Shown: positions 16,085 to 25,167, counted from the stretch's first letter. The stretch is 64,000 nt of DNA from JAOUEA01 sp963825635 (GCA_963825635.1 CAWGTU010000001.1:682001-746000), one strand, 5' to 3'. Translations and numbers: made by a program. The notes: generated from the sequence alone by a model not told the origin.

Positions 16085-17107
16085 ATGATCTCGATGCAGG
16101 AGACCGCACGGGCGCTGGTGGCGCCGTCCAGGGGCATCCTGGCGGCCGACGAATCGACCGGCACGATCGCGAAACGCTTCGACTCGATCGGGGTGGAGTC
16201 GACCGAGGAAGCGCGCAGGCGCTACCGCCAGCTGCTCTTCACGACCCCCGAGCTCGGTGAGCACATCAGCGGCGCGATCCTCTTCGACGAGACGATCCGT
16301 CAGTCGACCGACGACGGACGCCGTTTCGTCGACGTGCTCGACACCGCGGGCGTGATCCCCGGCATCAAGGTCGACACGGGGGCGAAGCCGCTGGCGCTGT
16401 TCCCCGGCGAGACAGTGACCGAGGGGCTCGACGGCCTGCGTGAGCGACTCGCCGAGTACGTGGCGCTCGGCGCCCGGTTCGCGAAGTGGCGCGCCACGAT
16501 CACGATCGGCGATGCCCTGCCGACCGACGGCGCGATCGAGGCGAATGCCCACGCGATGGCTCGCTACGCGGCCCTCTGCCAGGAAGCCGGTGTCGTCCCG
16601 ATCGTCGAGCCCGAGGTGCTGATGGACGGCGACCACGACCTCGCCGCGTGCGAGGCGGCCACCGGCCGCACGCTCGACGGGCTCTACGCGGCGCTCGCGA
16701 CCGCGCGCGTCGACCTGCCCGGCTCGCTCCTCAAGGTGAACATGGTCGTGCCGGGGAAGGCCTGCGCCACGCAGGACGACGACGTCTCGATCGCCGAGGC
16801 CACGATCAGGTGCCTCACCGCGCACGTTCCCACCGAGGTGCCCGGCGTGGTGTTCCTGTCGGGCGGCATGAGCGACGAGCACGCGACCAGCCGGTTGAAC
16901 GAGATGAACCGCATCGGCGCCGGCAGCCTGCCCTGGGAGCTGAGCTTCTCCTACGGGCGGGCGCTGCAGGCGCCGTCGCTCGCGGCCTGGGGTGGCGACG
17001 AGGCGAACGTCGCGGCGGCTCAGGCGGCGCTCGCTCACCGGGCTCGCATGAACGGTCTGGCGCGTACGGGGGCCTACCGTAGCGACCTGGAAACCTCTGC
17101 CGCGTAG
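16085..17107 (+). CDS. Class I fructose-bisphosphate aldolase
   Basis: A 340-residue Schiff-base aldolase. GILAADESTGTIAKR near residue 20, FAKWRATI (the catalytic Lys/Arg pair near residue 135), PIVEPEVLMDGDHD and LLKVNMVVPGKAC (Schiff-base Lys near residue 217) are all conserved from eukaryotic-type class I enzymes. It cleaves fructose 1,6-bisphosphate to DHAP and glyceraldehyde 3-phosphate without a metal. The length matches the family. It is followed 53 bp later by a LacI regulator on the same strand, with a fresh -10 box between, so the two may be separate transcripts. An in-frame ATG at 16094 is an alternative start. Confidence 0.93.
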   Translation: MISMQETARALVAPSRGILAADESTGTIAKRFDSIGVESTEEARRRYRQLLFTTPELGEHISGAILFDETIRQSTDDGRRFVDVLDTAGVIPGIKVDTGAKPLALFPGETVTEGLDGLRERLAEYVALGARFAKWRATITIGDALPTDGAIEANAHAMARYAALCQEAGVVPIVEPEVLMDGDHDLAACEAATGRTLDGLYAALATARVDLPGSLLKVNMVVPGKACATQDDDVSIAEATIRCLTAHVPTEVPGVVFLSGGMSDEHATSRLNEMNRIGAGSLPWELSFSYGRALQAPSLAAWGGDEANVAAAQAALAHRARMNGLARTGAYRSDLETSAA

Positions 17108-17148
17108 GGGCATCCGCCGCGGAATCGGGGTGGCGGCCCTTCGGGTTC

Positions 17149-17154
17149 TATCAT
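17149..17154 (+). promoter_or_regulatory. Putative -10 box TATCAT (leaderless)
   Basis: TATCAT ends 6 nt before the ATG at 17161. Spacing fits leaderless transcription of the LacI regulator gene. Confidence 0.5.
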
Positions 17155-17160
17155 CACGAA

Positions 17161-18201
17161 ATGACCGAGCGTCGCCACGTGGGGATCCGGGACGTCGCGC
17201 GCGCGGCGGGCGTGTCGATCACGACGGTTTCCCACGCCCTCAACGAGAAGGGCGGCGTCTCCGAGGGCACGCGACAGCGCGTCCGCGAGATCGCCGAGAG
17301 CCTCGGGTACCGGCCCGATCCGCGGGGCCGTCAGTTGGCCTCGGGACGCACGGGTCTGGTGGCGTTGACCGTCTCGCTGCCCGATGGGGTCCATGAGCCG
17401 GTCGAGGAGTTCGCTCACAACGCCCGCCTCATCGATGCGGCGACCGCCACGGCGATCGCGCGCGGCCTGGCGCTCGTGATCGTGCCGTCGGGAGAGGCGA
17501 CGATCTGGGATCGGCTGCCGCTCGACGGCCTGATCGTCGTCGATCCCGTGCCCGACGATCCCGCGGTGCGCGAGCTGCGGAACCGGGCGGTGCCGATCGT
17601 GACCGTGGGCAAGCTCCCCGAGGACGACGTCGACACGAGGGTCGTCGACAACGACTACGCGGTCGGCACGGCCGCGATGCTGGACCACCTCGTGGGGTCC
17701 GGCGCCCGCCGGGTGGGCATCATGACGCTGTCGATCGGGGAGTCTTTCGAAACGGACAGCCTCGCCGCGTATCGATCGTGGAGCGAACGGCGCGGTTCCG
17801 AGCCGTGGGTGTACGCCACCGAGCACGTCGACTGGGCGTCGCCCCGCACCTGGGTCGGGTTCGAGGAGATCGCGCGGACGGCGGCGTCGGACTGCCTCGA
17901 CGCGCCCGACGCTCCCGACGCCCTGTACTGCCTCTCCGAGTCCTACGCGATGGCCGTGCTGGCCGAATGCGGCCGGCGAGGGATCGACGTGCCGGGAGAC
18001 CTGATGGTGGCGACCATCACCGACCGCGGGCTCGCCGCCGGCACCACCCCGCCGCTCACGTCACTCGAGCTTCACCCCAGCGACCTCGGCACGGCTGCCG
18101 CCGAGATGCTGGCCGACCTCGTCGATCGCACCGTGACCGAGCCGGCCCCCGTGACGATCTCGACGAGGGTGGTGGCTCGCGCGTCGACCGCGCGGTCGTA
18201 A
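17161..18201 (+). CDS. LacI-family transcriptional regulator
   Basis: A complete 346-residue LacI regulator. The N-terminal helix-turn-helix and hinge read GIRDVARAAGVSITTVSHAL, then LGYRPDPRGRQLASGRTG, followed by the periplasmic-binding-like effector domain. It resembles the partial LacI protein at the left edge of the window throughout the shared part. LacI proteins bind palindromic operators and release them on binding a sugar. No matching operator was recognised near its own start. Its location after the aldolase and the kinase/SIS pair suggests control of carbohydrate genes, but this is context only. Confidence 0.93.
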   Translation: MTERRHVGIRDVARAAGVSITTVSHALNEKGGVSEGTRQRVREIAESLGYRPDPRGRQLASGRTGLVALTVSLPDGVHEPVEEFAHNARLIDAATATAIARGLALVIVPSGEATIWDRLPLDGLIVVDPVPDDPAVRELRNRAVPIVTVGKLPEDDVDTRVVDNDYAVGTAAMLDHLVGSGARRVGIMTLSIGESFETDSLAAYRSWSERRGSEPWVYATEHVDWASPRTWVGFEEIARTAASDCLDAPDAPDALYCLSESYAMAVLAECGRRGIDVPGDLMVATITDRGLAAGTTPPLTSLELHPSDLGTAAAEMLADLVDRTVTEPAPVTISTRVVARASTARS

Positions 18202-18271
18202 GGAGGCGCGTCGACCGCTCGCGGTACGTGGTAGTACCCCTGGAACGGATCCGAGGCGAGCGAGGAGTCGT

Positions 18272-19264
18272 ATGAAGCTCTTGGTGATCGGTGGCGCCCG
18301 GTTCTCGGGCCGGGCGCTCAGCGAGCGTGCGATCGAGCGCGGGCACGAGGTGACGCTGTTCCATCGCACCCCGACCGAGCTGTTCCCCGAGGCGGAGCAC
18401 GTGATCGGCGACCGCGAGGCAGGCGTCGACGCTCTCGCCGGGCGGACGTTCGACGCCGTTGTCGACACGTGCGGCTACGTGCCCCGGGCGGTGCGCGCGT
18501 CGTCGGAACTCCTCGCGGGCAGCGGGTGGTACGGCTTCATCTCGTCGCTCTCGGCACACCCCGAGGACATGCCGCCGGGCGGGACCGAGGACTCGCCGAT
18601 CTTCGAACCACCGTTCCCCGATACAGAAGAGGTGACCGACGAGACGTACGGACCCCTCAAGGTCGCCTGCGAGCGCGAGGTCATCGACGTGTTCGGCGAT
18701 CGGGCGTGCGTGATCCGCCCGGGGTTCATCGTCGGCCCCCACGATCCGACCGACCGGTTCACGTCCTGGGTGCGTCGGGGCGCCGCCGGGGGGGAGATGG
18801 TCGCTCCCGCGCCCGCGGAGTACGGCCTGCAGTGGGTCGATGCCCGCGACCTGGCCGCGTTCGTGCTCGCCCTCGCCGAGGGCGCGACACCCGGCGTGTA
18901 CGGCGTCGTCGACCGGGCTCCGACGATGACGCTGGGCGACCTGATCGGCGCAGCGGCCGCCACGGCGGGCGCCGACACGCGGGTGGCGTGGGTCGACGAC
19001 GCCTTCATCGCCGATGCGTTCGCCGGGGAGGACGACGATCCACACGAGGCCTTCCCGCTCTGGTGGCCCGAGGCGCCTGGGTTCCACGCGTACGATCCGA
19101 GCAGGGCCTTCGAGGCCGGCCTCACGTGTCGACGACCCGCGGAGACGGTGAGGGACACGCTCGCCTGGGACCGCGAACGACCGCAGGGTCCGATGCAGGC
19201 AGGGCTCGATCCCGACCGCGAGCGCTCGCTGCTCACGGCCTGGCACGCGACCGGGCGCGGATGA
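18272..19264 (+). CDS. NAD-dependent epimerase/dehydratase-like protein
   Basis: A 330-residue extended short-chain dehydrogenase-fold protein. KLLVIGGARFSGRALSERA is the N-terminal NAD(P)-binding loop, with FHRTPTELFP after beta-2, SSLSAHPE in place of the catalytic Ser region, and YGPLKVACE for the YxxxK pair. The sequence resembles the atypical SDR group near chloroplast CSP41-like and sugar epimerase proteins. The substrate is unknown. The start has GAGGAG 5 nt upstream. It overlaps the following membrane-protein gene by 4 bp, so they are probably co-expressed. Confidence 0.8.
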   Translation: MKLLVIGGARFSGRALSERAIERGHEVTLFHRTPTELFPEAEHVIGDREAGVDALAGRTFDAVVDTCGYVPRAVRASSELLAGSGWYGFISSLSAHPEDMPPGGTEDSPIFEPPFPDTEEVTDETYGPLKVACEREVIDVFGDRACVIRPGFIVGPHDPTDRFTSWVRRGAAGGEMVAPAPAEYGLQWVDARDLAAFVLALAEGATPGVYGVVDRAPTMTLGDLIGAAAATAGADTRVAWVDDAFIADAFAGEDDDPHEAFPLWWPEAPGFHAYDPSRAFEAGLTCRRPAETVRDTLAWDRERPQGPMQAGLDPDRERSLLTAWHATGRG

Positions 19265-20220
19265 GCGCCCGTCGACCGACGGCGGGGCCGCCCGTCGACG
19301 CGATCGTCGGCACCGTGATCTGGGTCGTGGTCTTCGCGCTCGCGACCGGGCCGTTGTCGGATCGGATCGGACTGCTCGAGGGGCTCTGGCTGGTCGGACC
19401 GCTCGTCGTCGCGCCGTTGGGATTCGCGCTGCTCCGCCCTCCTCGGGGGCCCGCACAGGCCTTGGCACTCGCCCGGCTCCTGACGCTGCCTGCAGCACTG
19501 CTCGTGGTCGCGAGCATCCTGGCCGAACCGGGCGCGTCGTCAGCCTGGCTCGCCGTGCCGTGGGTCGTCGTGACCGCGATCGCCGTCTGGGCCGGCCTGC
19601 GATGGCTGGTGCTCGCACCGTCGCTGCGCGCCAAGGTGATCGTGCCCGCCGCGGGTCTCGTGTTCCTCGCCCTCGGCGCGGCGAGCCTCGTTGCGTGGCG
19701 AGGGCAACTCCGACCGATGGGTCTGTCGGACACGCGCGTCGCGCTCGCCACCGTGCACCTGACGTTCGCGGGCTTCGGAGCGGCGATCGTGGCCGACCGA
19801 ACCCGAGCCGCCGCGATCAAACGTCGGCCGCGATCGGTAGCCGGCGTCGCGGGCATCGTGACCGTCGCGGCGATCCCCGTGCTCGCCGCGGGGTTGCTGA
19901 GCGATCGCGGGGTCTGGGACGTCGCGGGCTCGCTGCTCCTGTCGGGCGCGCTGTTCGTGATCGCGGTGGTGATGCTGATGGGCTCGATGCACCGTGGCCG
20001 TGCCGCCGGGTCGACGGCCCTGCTCGTCGTCTCGGGAGGCTCCGTGCTCTTCGCGCTCGTCCTCGCCGTCCAGTTCGCCTTCGGACGGTGGACCGGTGAC
20101 TACACGTTGTCCGTGACGCGCATGCTCGAGCTGCACGGCACCGTGAGCGGGCTGGGGTTCGTGGTCGGCGGGCTCTTCGGGTGGTCGCTGGCCGACGTGC
20201 CCGAGGACGCCGAGGGCTGA
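19261..20220 (+). CDS. Multi-pass membrane protein, YndJ-like
   Basis: A 319-residue integral membrane protein with about nine hydrophobic segments (for example TVIWVVVFALATG, AALLVVASILA, GVAGIVTVAAIPVLAAGLL). The conserved feature is TLSVTRMLELHGTVSGLGF, where a histidine lies in a membrane-adjacent HGxxN/S-like motif seen in YndJ-type proteins. Function is unknown. Its ATG overlaps the stop of the epimerase-like gene (ATGA), which indicates translational coupling. Confidence 0.65.
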   Translation: MSARRPTAGPPVDAIVGTVIWVVVFALATGPLSDRIGLLEGLWLVGPLVVAPLGFALLRPPRGPAQALALARLLTLPAALLVVASILAEPGASSAWLAVPWVVVTAIAVWAGLRWLVLAPSLRAKVIVPAAGLVFLALGAASLVAWRGQLRPMGLSDTRVALATVHLTFAGFGAAIVADRTRAAAIKRRPRSVAGVAGIVTVAAIPVLAAGLLSDRGVWDVAGSLLLSGALFVIAVVMLMGSMHRGRAAGSTALLVVSGGSVLFALVLAVQFAFGRWTGDYTLSVTRMLELHGTVSGLGFVVGGLFGWSLADVPEDAEG

Positions 20221-20235
20221 TCCGGCGGAAACCGG

Positions 20236-20841
20236 TCAGGTCGCGATCAGGTCGTCGAGCACACGTTCGAGCTCGTCCTCGGGCAGCTCGTAGGGCACGA
20301 GGGTGGTCTCGCCCGAGTCGTCGACGAACACCCACGCGGGCTGGTAGGCGACGTCGAACCGCGCCCACAGGGAACCGTCTTCGGTCACGGCCTGCGGGAA
20401 TCCAAGCCCGAACTCGTCGACGAACGCTTGCATGTTGTCGCTGGAGTCGTTGCCGGGCACACCGACGAACGCCACGTCGTCTCCGTAGGCTCGCGCGACC
20501 CGCGCGACTTCAGGGGCCGCCCCCTGGCACGTCGTTCACCACGGCGCCCAGAACCACATCGCGACGTCCTGGCCCGAGAAGTCCTCACCCTCGACCGTGC
20601 CCCCGCCGAGGCGGGGCGCCGAGAACCGGAGGACCTCGGGAACTGGTCCGCCGCCGTTGCGATCGCCGCCGCCACCGCCACCACCACTGCCGCCGGGTTC
20701 GGGCGAGGGCTCCACGGCGGAGCTCTCGGCTGGCGCCGAAGGAACGCCTGTGGCGTCGGTTCCCTCGGAACTCGAGCACGCCGCGACCGCGATGGGGAGC
20801 AGCACGATCGCCGCGATCGTCCGCAGGTTCCTCTCGGGCAT
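20236..20841 (-). CDS. Probable selenoprotein: MPT53/DsbE-like thioredoxin lipoprotein with a UxxC active site
   Basis: From the ATG at 20841 the product has a lipoprotein signal (LLPIAVAACSSS, lipobox VAAC), a Gly/Ser-rich linker and a thioredoxin fold. The frame runs to FWAPW, meets TGA at 20536-20538, and continues without any shift as TTCQGAAPEVARVARAYGDD, then VAFVGVPG, FGLGFPQAVTEDGSLWARF and the cis-Pro segment YQPAWVF, ending at 20236. In secreted actinobacterial relatives (MPT53/DsbF) this site reads FWAPWCxxC, so TGA exactly replaces the first, attacking Cys. A GC-rich hairpin of bacterial SECIS type follows at once (20505-20534). Read as selenocysteine, the product is 201 residues with Sec at 102. 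The alternative is a nonsense mutation or single-base error; the position and hairpin make Sec more likely. Confidence 0.75.
20505..20534 (-). promoter_or_regulatory. Candidate bacterial SECIS element
   Basis: Starting just after the TGA (20536-20538), the mRNA can form a lower helix CGAC/GUCG (20534-20531 with 20508-20505), an internal loop, and an upper 6-bp helix CAGGGG/CCCCUG (20526-20521 with 20516-20511) capped by GCGG. The apical loop begins 16 nt after the TGA and has G as its first base, in line with the published bacterial SECIS pattern (loop 16-37 nt downstream, G in the first two positions). Confidence 0.6.
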
Positions 20842-20905
20842 CACCCCATGCTACGGGTCAACCCTTACCGAAGGATGACGCCGGGCCGCGGTGCATCGGA
20901 TCGGG

Positions 20906-21736
20906 TCAGTTCGGAGGCTGGAGCCTCGCCTTCAGGGCCTCGACGTCGAGGTCGGGGCGGGGGAGCTGCGGATCCATCGCCTCCAGCGTCTCGACCAGCA
21001 GCTTCGAGATCGCCCAGTTTCGGTACCACTTGCGGTCGGCGGGGATCACGAACCACGGCGCTGTCTCGGTCGAGCACTCCCGGATCGCGGCCTCGTAGGC
21101 CGCCTGGTAGTCCTGCCATCGCGTGCGCTCCTCGATGTCGGCCTCGTGGAACTTCCAGTGCTTCGAGGGGTCGTCGAGACGGGCGAGCAGTCGCTCCCGC
21201 TGCTCCTCGTAGGAGATGTGCAGCATGCACTTCACGATCGTCGTGCCGGCGCCGGCGACCCGCTCCTCGAACGCGACGATCTCCTCGTACCGGCCTCGCC
21301 AGACGTCTTCGGGCACGAGCGAGCGCACGCGGACCACGAGCACGTCCTCGTAGTGCGAACGGTCGAAGACCATCACCTCGCCGGGCACCGGCAGCTTCCT
21401 CTCGATGCGCCAGAGGAAGTGGTGCGCGAGCTCCTCCTCGGTCGGCTTCTTGAACGAGGCGACCTCGACTCCCGCCGGGTTCATCGACGAGAAGACGTGG
21501 CGCACCGTGCCGCCCTTCCCGCTCGTGTCCATCCCCTGCAGCACGACGAGGAGCGAGCGTGAGCCCTCGACCCAGAGCCGCTCCTGCAGCTCGTCGAGAC
21601 TGTCGGCGATCTCGGCCAGCTCCGCCTCGGCGGTCTCGCGGTCGTCGACGCCCGGCGTCGAGCGCGGGTCGATGCCGGGCAGGATGGCCCCGTCGCCGTC
21701 GGGTCGCAGCAGGTCGGTGATCGTGGGCTCCGTCAT
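20906..21736 (-). CDS. Polyphosphate kinase 2 (PPK2) family phosphotransferase
   Basis: A 276-residue P-loop kinase. The Walker A reads VLQGMDTSGKGGTVRHVF, the lid region and Walker B-like segment contain VMVFDRSHYEDVLVVRV, and the C-terminal part has WFVIPADRKWYRNWAISKL; all are PPK2 hallmarks. PPK2 enzymes move phosphate between inorganic polyphosphate and nucleoside mono- or diphosphates. The single-domain length and GMDTSGKGG motif fit the short one-domain PPK2 type, but nucleotide preference cannot be read. The start has an excellent AAGGAGG 7 nt upstream. It is probably a single-gene unit. Confidence 0.92.
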   Translation of the reverse strand: MTEPTITDLLRPDGDGAILPGIDPRSTPGVDDRETAEAELAEIADSLDELQERLWVEGSRSLLVVLQGMDTSGKGGTVRHVFSSMNPAGVEVASFKKPTEEELAHHFLWRIERKLPVPGEVMVFDRSHYEDVLVVRVRSLVPEDVWRGRYEEIVAFEERVAGAGTTIVKCMLHISYEEQRERLLARLDDPSKHWKFHEADIEERTRWQDYQAAYEAAIRECSTETAPWFVIPADRKWYRNWAISKLLVETLEAMDPQLPRPDLDVEALKARLQPPN

Positions 21737-21922
21737 CTTCGGTCCTCCTTGGCACGCGATCCTAGAGGCGGATGTTCGCAATGTCGGATCCCTCCGCCAC
21801 ATCCACTGCGCTCTGCGAGCTCGCGCCCGAGGACGACCAGCTCTACCAGGACGAGTGGCGAGGTTGAAGTCCGGCGCGAACTAGACCGAGGCGCACCGGG
21901 GCTGTCGCTCTCGGTGCGGCGG

Positions 21923-21957
21923 TAGACTCGAAGGGCCCGCGCTCCGCGCGGGCCTTT
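21923..21957 (+). promoter_or_regulatory. -10 box TAGACT and GC-rich leader hairpin upstream of typA
   Basis: TAGACT (21923-21928) is a likely -10. Within the leader, GGCCCGCG (21934-21941) and CGCGGGCC (21947-21954) form an 8-bp stem with a 5-nt loop followed by TTT, resembling a weak terminator or attenuator about 30 nt before the GTG of typA. It could equally end transcripts arriving from upstream. Confidence 0.45.
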
Positions 21958-21988
21958 CAACCGTTCCCGCCGAGACCCGGAGTTCCGC

Positions 21989-23821
21989 GTGCCCACCAGA
22001 GACGACATCCGCAACGTGGCGATCGTGGCCCACGTCGACCACGGCAAGACCACGCTCGTCGACGCGATGCTGTGGCAGTCCGGGGCGTTCCGCGACAACC
22101 AGGACGTCGCCGAGCGCGTGATGGACTCGATGGACCTCGAGCGTGAGAAGGGCATCACGATCCTCGCGAAGAACACGGCCGTCCGCTACGGCGACGTGAA
22201 GATCAACATCGTCGACACGCCCGGACACGCGGACTTCGGCGGCGAGGTCGAGCGGGCGCTCACGATGGTCGACGGCGTGCTGCTGCTCGTCGACGCGAGC
22301 GAGGGCCCCCTGCCGCAGACCCGGTTCGTCTTGCGCAAGGCGCTCGAGTCGCGGCTGCCGGTGATCCTGGTCGTGAACAAGGTCGATCGCGCCGACGCGC
22401 GCCCCGACGAGGTCGTGCACGAGGTCGAGGAGCTGTTCCTCGACCTCGACGCCGACGAGCACCAGATCTCGTTCCCGATCCTGTACGCGGTGTCGCGAGA
22501 GGGGAAGGCGGGCGAGGCCCCCGACGCGCTCGCCGACGACCTGAAGCCGCTGTTCGAGACGCTGCTCGCCCACATCCCGGCGCCGGAGTACGAGGACGGC
22601 CACCCGATGCAGGCGCTCGTGACGAACCTCGACGCGTCGCCGTACGTCGGGCGTCTCGCGCTCTGCCGCGTGTTCAACGGCACCGTGCGGCGTGGCCAGC
22701 CGGTCGCGTGGTGCCGGGCCGACGGCACGATCGAGCAGCAGAAGCTGAGCGAGCTGTACGTGACCGACGCGCTCGACCGTGTCGACGCCGACGAGGCCGG
22801 CCCCGGGGAGATCATCGCGATCGCCGGCATCGACGAGATCACGATCGGCGAGACGCTCGCCGACCCCGACGACCCGCGTCCGTTGCCGATCACGCGCGTG
22901 GACGAGCCGTCGCTCTCGATGACCGTGGCGATCAACACCTCGCCGCTCAGCGGGCTGGACGGCGACAAGGTCACCGCCCGCCTGCTGAAGTCGCGCCTGG
23001 ACCAGGAGGTCGTCGGCAACGTCTCGATCCGCGTCGTCGACACCGAGCGTCCGGAGATGTGGGAGGTGCAGGGCCGCGGTGAGCTGCAGCTCGCGATCCT
23101 CGTCGAGATGATGCGGCGCGAGGGCTTCGAGCTCACCGTCGGCAAGCCGCAGGTCGTGACGAAGACCGTCGACGGGAAGCTCCTCGAGCCGATGGAGCGC
23201 GTCGCGGTCGACGCGCCCGAGGAGTTCCTCGGCGTGATCAGCCAGCTGCTGGCCCTGCGGAAGGGCCGCATGGAGCAGATGGTGAACCACGGCACCGGCT
23301 GGATCCGCATGGAGTACCTGGTGCCGGCGCGCGGGCTGATCGGGTTCCGCACCGAGTTCATGACCGAGACCCGCGGCACCGGCCAGCTGCACCACGTGTT
23401 CGAGGGCTACGAGCCGTGGCACGGCGAGCTGCGCACGCGACCGAGCGGCTCGCTCGTCGCGGACCGCCGCGGCGAGACGACCCAGTTCGCGCTGTTGAAC
23501 CTGCAGGAGCGAGGCTCGATGTTCGTCGGCCCCGGCGAGGAGGTCTACGAGGGCATGATCGTCGGCGAGAACGCGCGCGCCGAGGACATGGACGTGAACC
23601 CCACGAAGGAGAAGCACCTCACGAACATGCGCAAGGCCAACGCCGAGGAACTCGTGCGGCTGATCCCGAAGACGCAGCTCTCGCTCGAGCAGGCGCTGGA
23701 GTTCCTGCGCGAGGACGAGTGCGTCGAGGTCACGCCGAAGAACGTGCGCCTGCGCAAGGTGCTGCTCGACCAGAACGAGCGACAGAAGGCCTCGCGCCGA
23801 GGACGTCCGAAGCCGGACTGA
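21989..23821 (+). CDS. typA: Ribosome-associated GTPase TypA/BipA
   Basis: A 610-residue translational GTPase of full family length. Visible are G1 AHVDHGKTT (residues 11-19), the switch region DLEREKGITILAKNTAV, G3 DTPGHADFGGEVERAL, G4 NKVDRADARP, and the TypA-specific C-terminal region with GTGWIRMEYLVPARGLIGFR and LTNMRKANAEELVRL. TypA binds the 70S ribosome and helps assembly and growth under cold or other stress. The GTG start at 21989 has a GGAG 8 nt upstream. The gene stands alone with its own promoter and hairpin leader. Confidence 0.97.
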   Translation: MPTRDDIRNVAIVAHVDHGKTTLVDAMLWQSGAFRDNQDVAERVMDSMDLEREKGITILAKNTAVRYGDVKINIVDTPGHADFGGEVERALTMVDGVLLLVDASEGPLPQTRFVLRKALESRLPVILVVNKVDRADARPDEVVHEVEELFLDLDADEHQISFPILYAVSREGKAGEAPDALADDLKPLFETLLAHIPAPEYEDGHPMQALVTNLDASPYVGRLALCRVFNGTVRRGQPVAWCRADGTIEQQKLSELYVTDALDRVDADEAGPGEIIAIAGIDEITIGETLADPDDPRPLPITRVDEPSLSMTVAINTSPLSGLDGDKVTARLLKSRLDQEVVGNVSIRVVDTERPEMWEVQGRGELQLAILVEMMRREGFELTVGKPQVVTKTVDGKLLEPMERVAVDAPEEFLGVISQLLALRKGRMEQMVNHGTGWIRMEYLVPARGLIGFRTEFMTETRGTGQLHHVFEGYEPWHGELRTRPSGSLVADRRGETTQFALLNLQERGSMFVGPGEEVYEGMIVGENARAEDMDVNPTKEKHLTNMRKANAEELVRLIPKTQLSLEQALEFLREDECVEVTPKNVRLRKVLLDQNERQKASRRGRPKPD

Positions 23822-23851
23822 GGTCGCGGGAACGGCCACGCCGAACCGAGA

Positions 23852-23857
23852 TAGGGT
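23852..23857 (+). promoter_or_regulatory. Putative -10 box TAGGGT (leaderless)
   Basis: TAGGGT ends 7 nt before the ATG at 23865 of the cyclase gene, with no RBS between. Confidence 0.5.
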
Positions 23858-23864
23858 CCGCGGC

Positions 23865-25133
23865 ATGGCGGACGTCTCGCGCTGGCGACGCGCTCCTCGA
23901 GCCGGTGCTCTCGATCGGGGAGTATCCCGACGAGACGGAGACGGAATGGAGCGGGCGGCGGGTTCTGCTCGTCGCCTTCTACATCGCGACGGCTTCACGA
24001 TCCCGACCGGCCGTGTGGACCTCGATGCCGGCTACACGGCGGTCGACTGACGAACCTGTCGTCGAACGGTGCTGACGGTGCCGTTCCTGCTCGCGATGGC
24101 CTGGCTGGCCGCAGCGGTTCCCGGTGTGATGCGATGCTCGTGTCGATCTTCGTCACCCAGCTCCTGTGGAGGTGACCGCGAGTTCGGGGGGCTCGTGCCA
24201 TCAGGGCTCTCGGTGATCTTCGGGACCGCGCTCGTGCTCGGCGCGATGGTCGGGTTCGGCGTACCGGGCCGCCGACGTGGTGGCTCGGCGCGTTCGTCGT
24301 CCTGGTCGCCTACGCACTGGTGGTGCCCGATCTCGTCGACCCGATCTACACGCTCGTCGGATCCTACCGCCGACATCGCGTTCAACCTGGTGACGACCGG
24401 AGTCCTGACCTTCGCGGTGCTGACCTACTTCGTCCGGCAGCGCGATCGGTTCCAGCGGCGTTCCGACGACCTGCTGCACGCGATCCTGCCCGACGAGATC
24501 GTGCCGCGCATGAAGGACGGATCGGGCACGATCGCCGACGACATCGACCGGCGTCGGTGCTCTTCGCCGACGTCGTCGACTTCACGCCGATGTCGGCGTC
24601 GCTCTCACCCTCCCAGCTCGTGGAGCTGCTCGACGAGGTGTTCTCGTGCTTCGATGCGTTCGTCGACGAGCTCGGCCTGGCGAAGATCAAGACGGTGGGC
24701 GACGCGTACATGGCGGCGGCGGGCGTGCCGCGTCCGCGCGTCGATCACGCGCACGCGATCGCCGAGCTCGCGCTGCGGATCCGCGACCACGAGGCGGTCA
24801 ACCCGGTCGACGGCGGGCGGCTGATGTTCCGGGTCGGCGTCAACTCCGGACCGGTCACGGCGGGCGTGATCGGCACCCGCACGTTCTCCTACGACCTGTG
24901 GGGCGACACCGTGAACACCGCGAGCCGCATGGAATCGTCGGGCGTCCCCGGCGCGATCCAGATCACGGCGGCGACCCACGAGCTCGTCCGGGACGCGTTC
25001 GTCTGCGAGTCGCGCGGCCTCGTCGCCGTGAAGGGGAAGCAGGCAGATGGAGACGTTCCTGCTGGTCGCGCGGGCGCACGTGACCACGGCCCGGGCTGGA
25101 ACCGTCCTTTCAGGGGAGCGGGCAGGGCGGTAG
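23865..25133 (+). pseudogene. Class III adenylate cyclase with N-terminal membrane domain, multiply frameshifted
   Basis: Pieces in all three frames assemble into one protein: MADVSRWR, ALLEPVLSIGEYPDETETEW, membrane segments around 24070-24460 (VIFGTALVLGAMVGFG, GVLTFAVLTYFV), then LLHAILPDEIVPRMKDG and a class III catalytic domain. The latter has SVLFADVVDFTPMSA (two metal-binding Asp), KIKTVGDAYMAAAG (adenine-selecting Lys and Asp) and LWGDTVNTASRME (transition-state Asn/Arg), ending METFLLVARAH to the TAG at 25131. All catalytic residues survive, yet at least five indels are needed, the last near 25040. That pattern suggests local sequencing error as much as decay. The intact enzyme would make cAMP at the membrane. 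Confidence 0.75.
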
Positions 25134-25155
25134 CGCACCAGACATGTCCCGCCGG

Positions 25156-25161
25156 TACGCT
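25156..25161 (+). promoter_or_regulatory. Putative -10 box TACGCT (leaderless)
   Basis: TACGCT ends 6 nt before the GTG at 25168, which decides the start of the small membrane protein gene. Confidence 0.4.
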
Positions 25162-25167
25162 CGAGAT

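Noticed and set aside
20236..20841. Two separate small genes (lipoprotein stub and a short thioredoxin C-terminus)
   Set aside because: The two halves are in the same frame, separated by a single TGA inside the active-site motif, with no plausible new start and RBS for the second half.
20842..20870. Promoter made of TTGACC and TAGCAT before the thioredoxin gene
   Set aside because: The two hexamers are only about 5 nt apart, too close for a -35/-10 pair.
21881..23998. Very long open frame on the minus strand opposite typA, and similar long frames antisense to most genes
   Set aside because: In GC-rich DNA the antisense frame of a real gene rarely meets a stop; the products are low-complexity and match no family, while the sense product is TypA.
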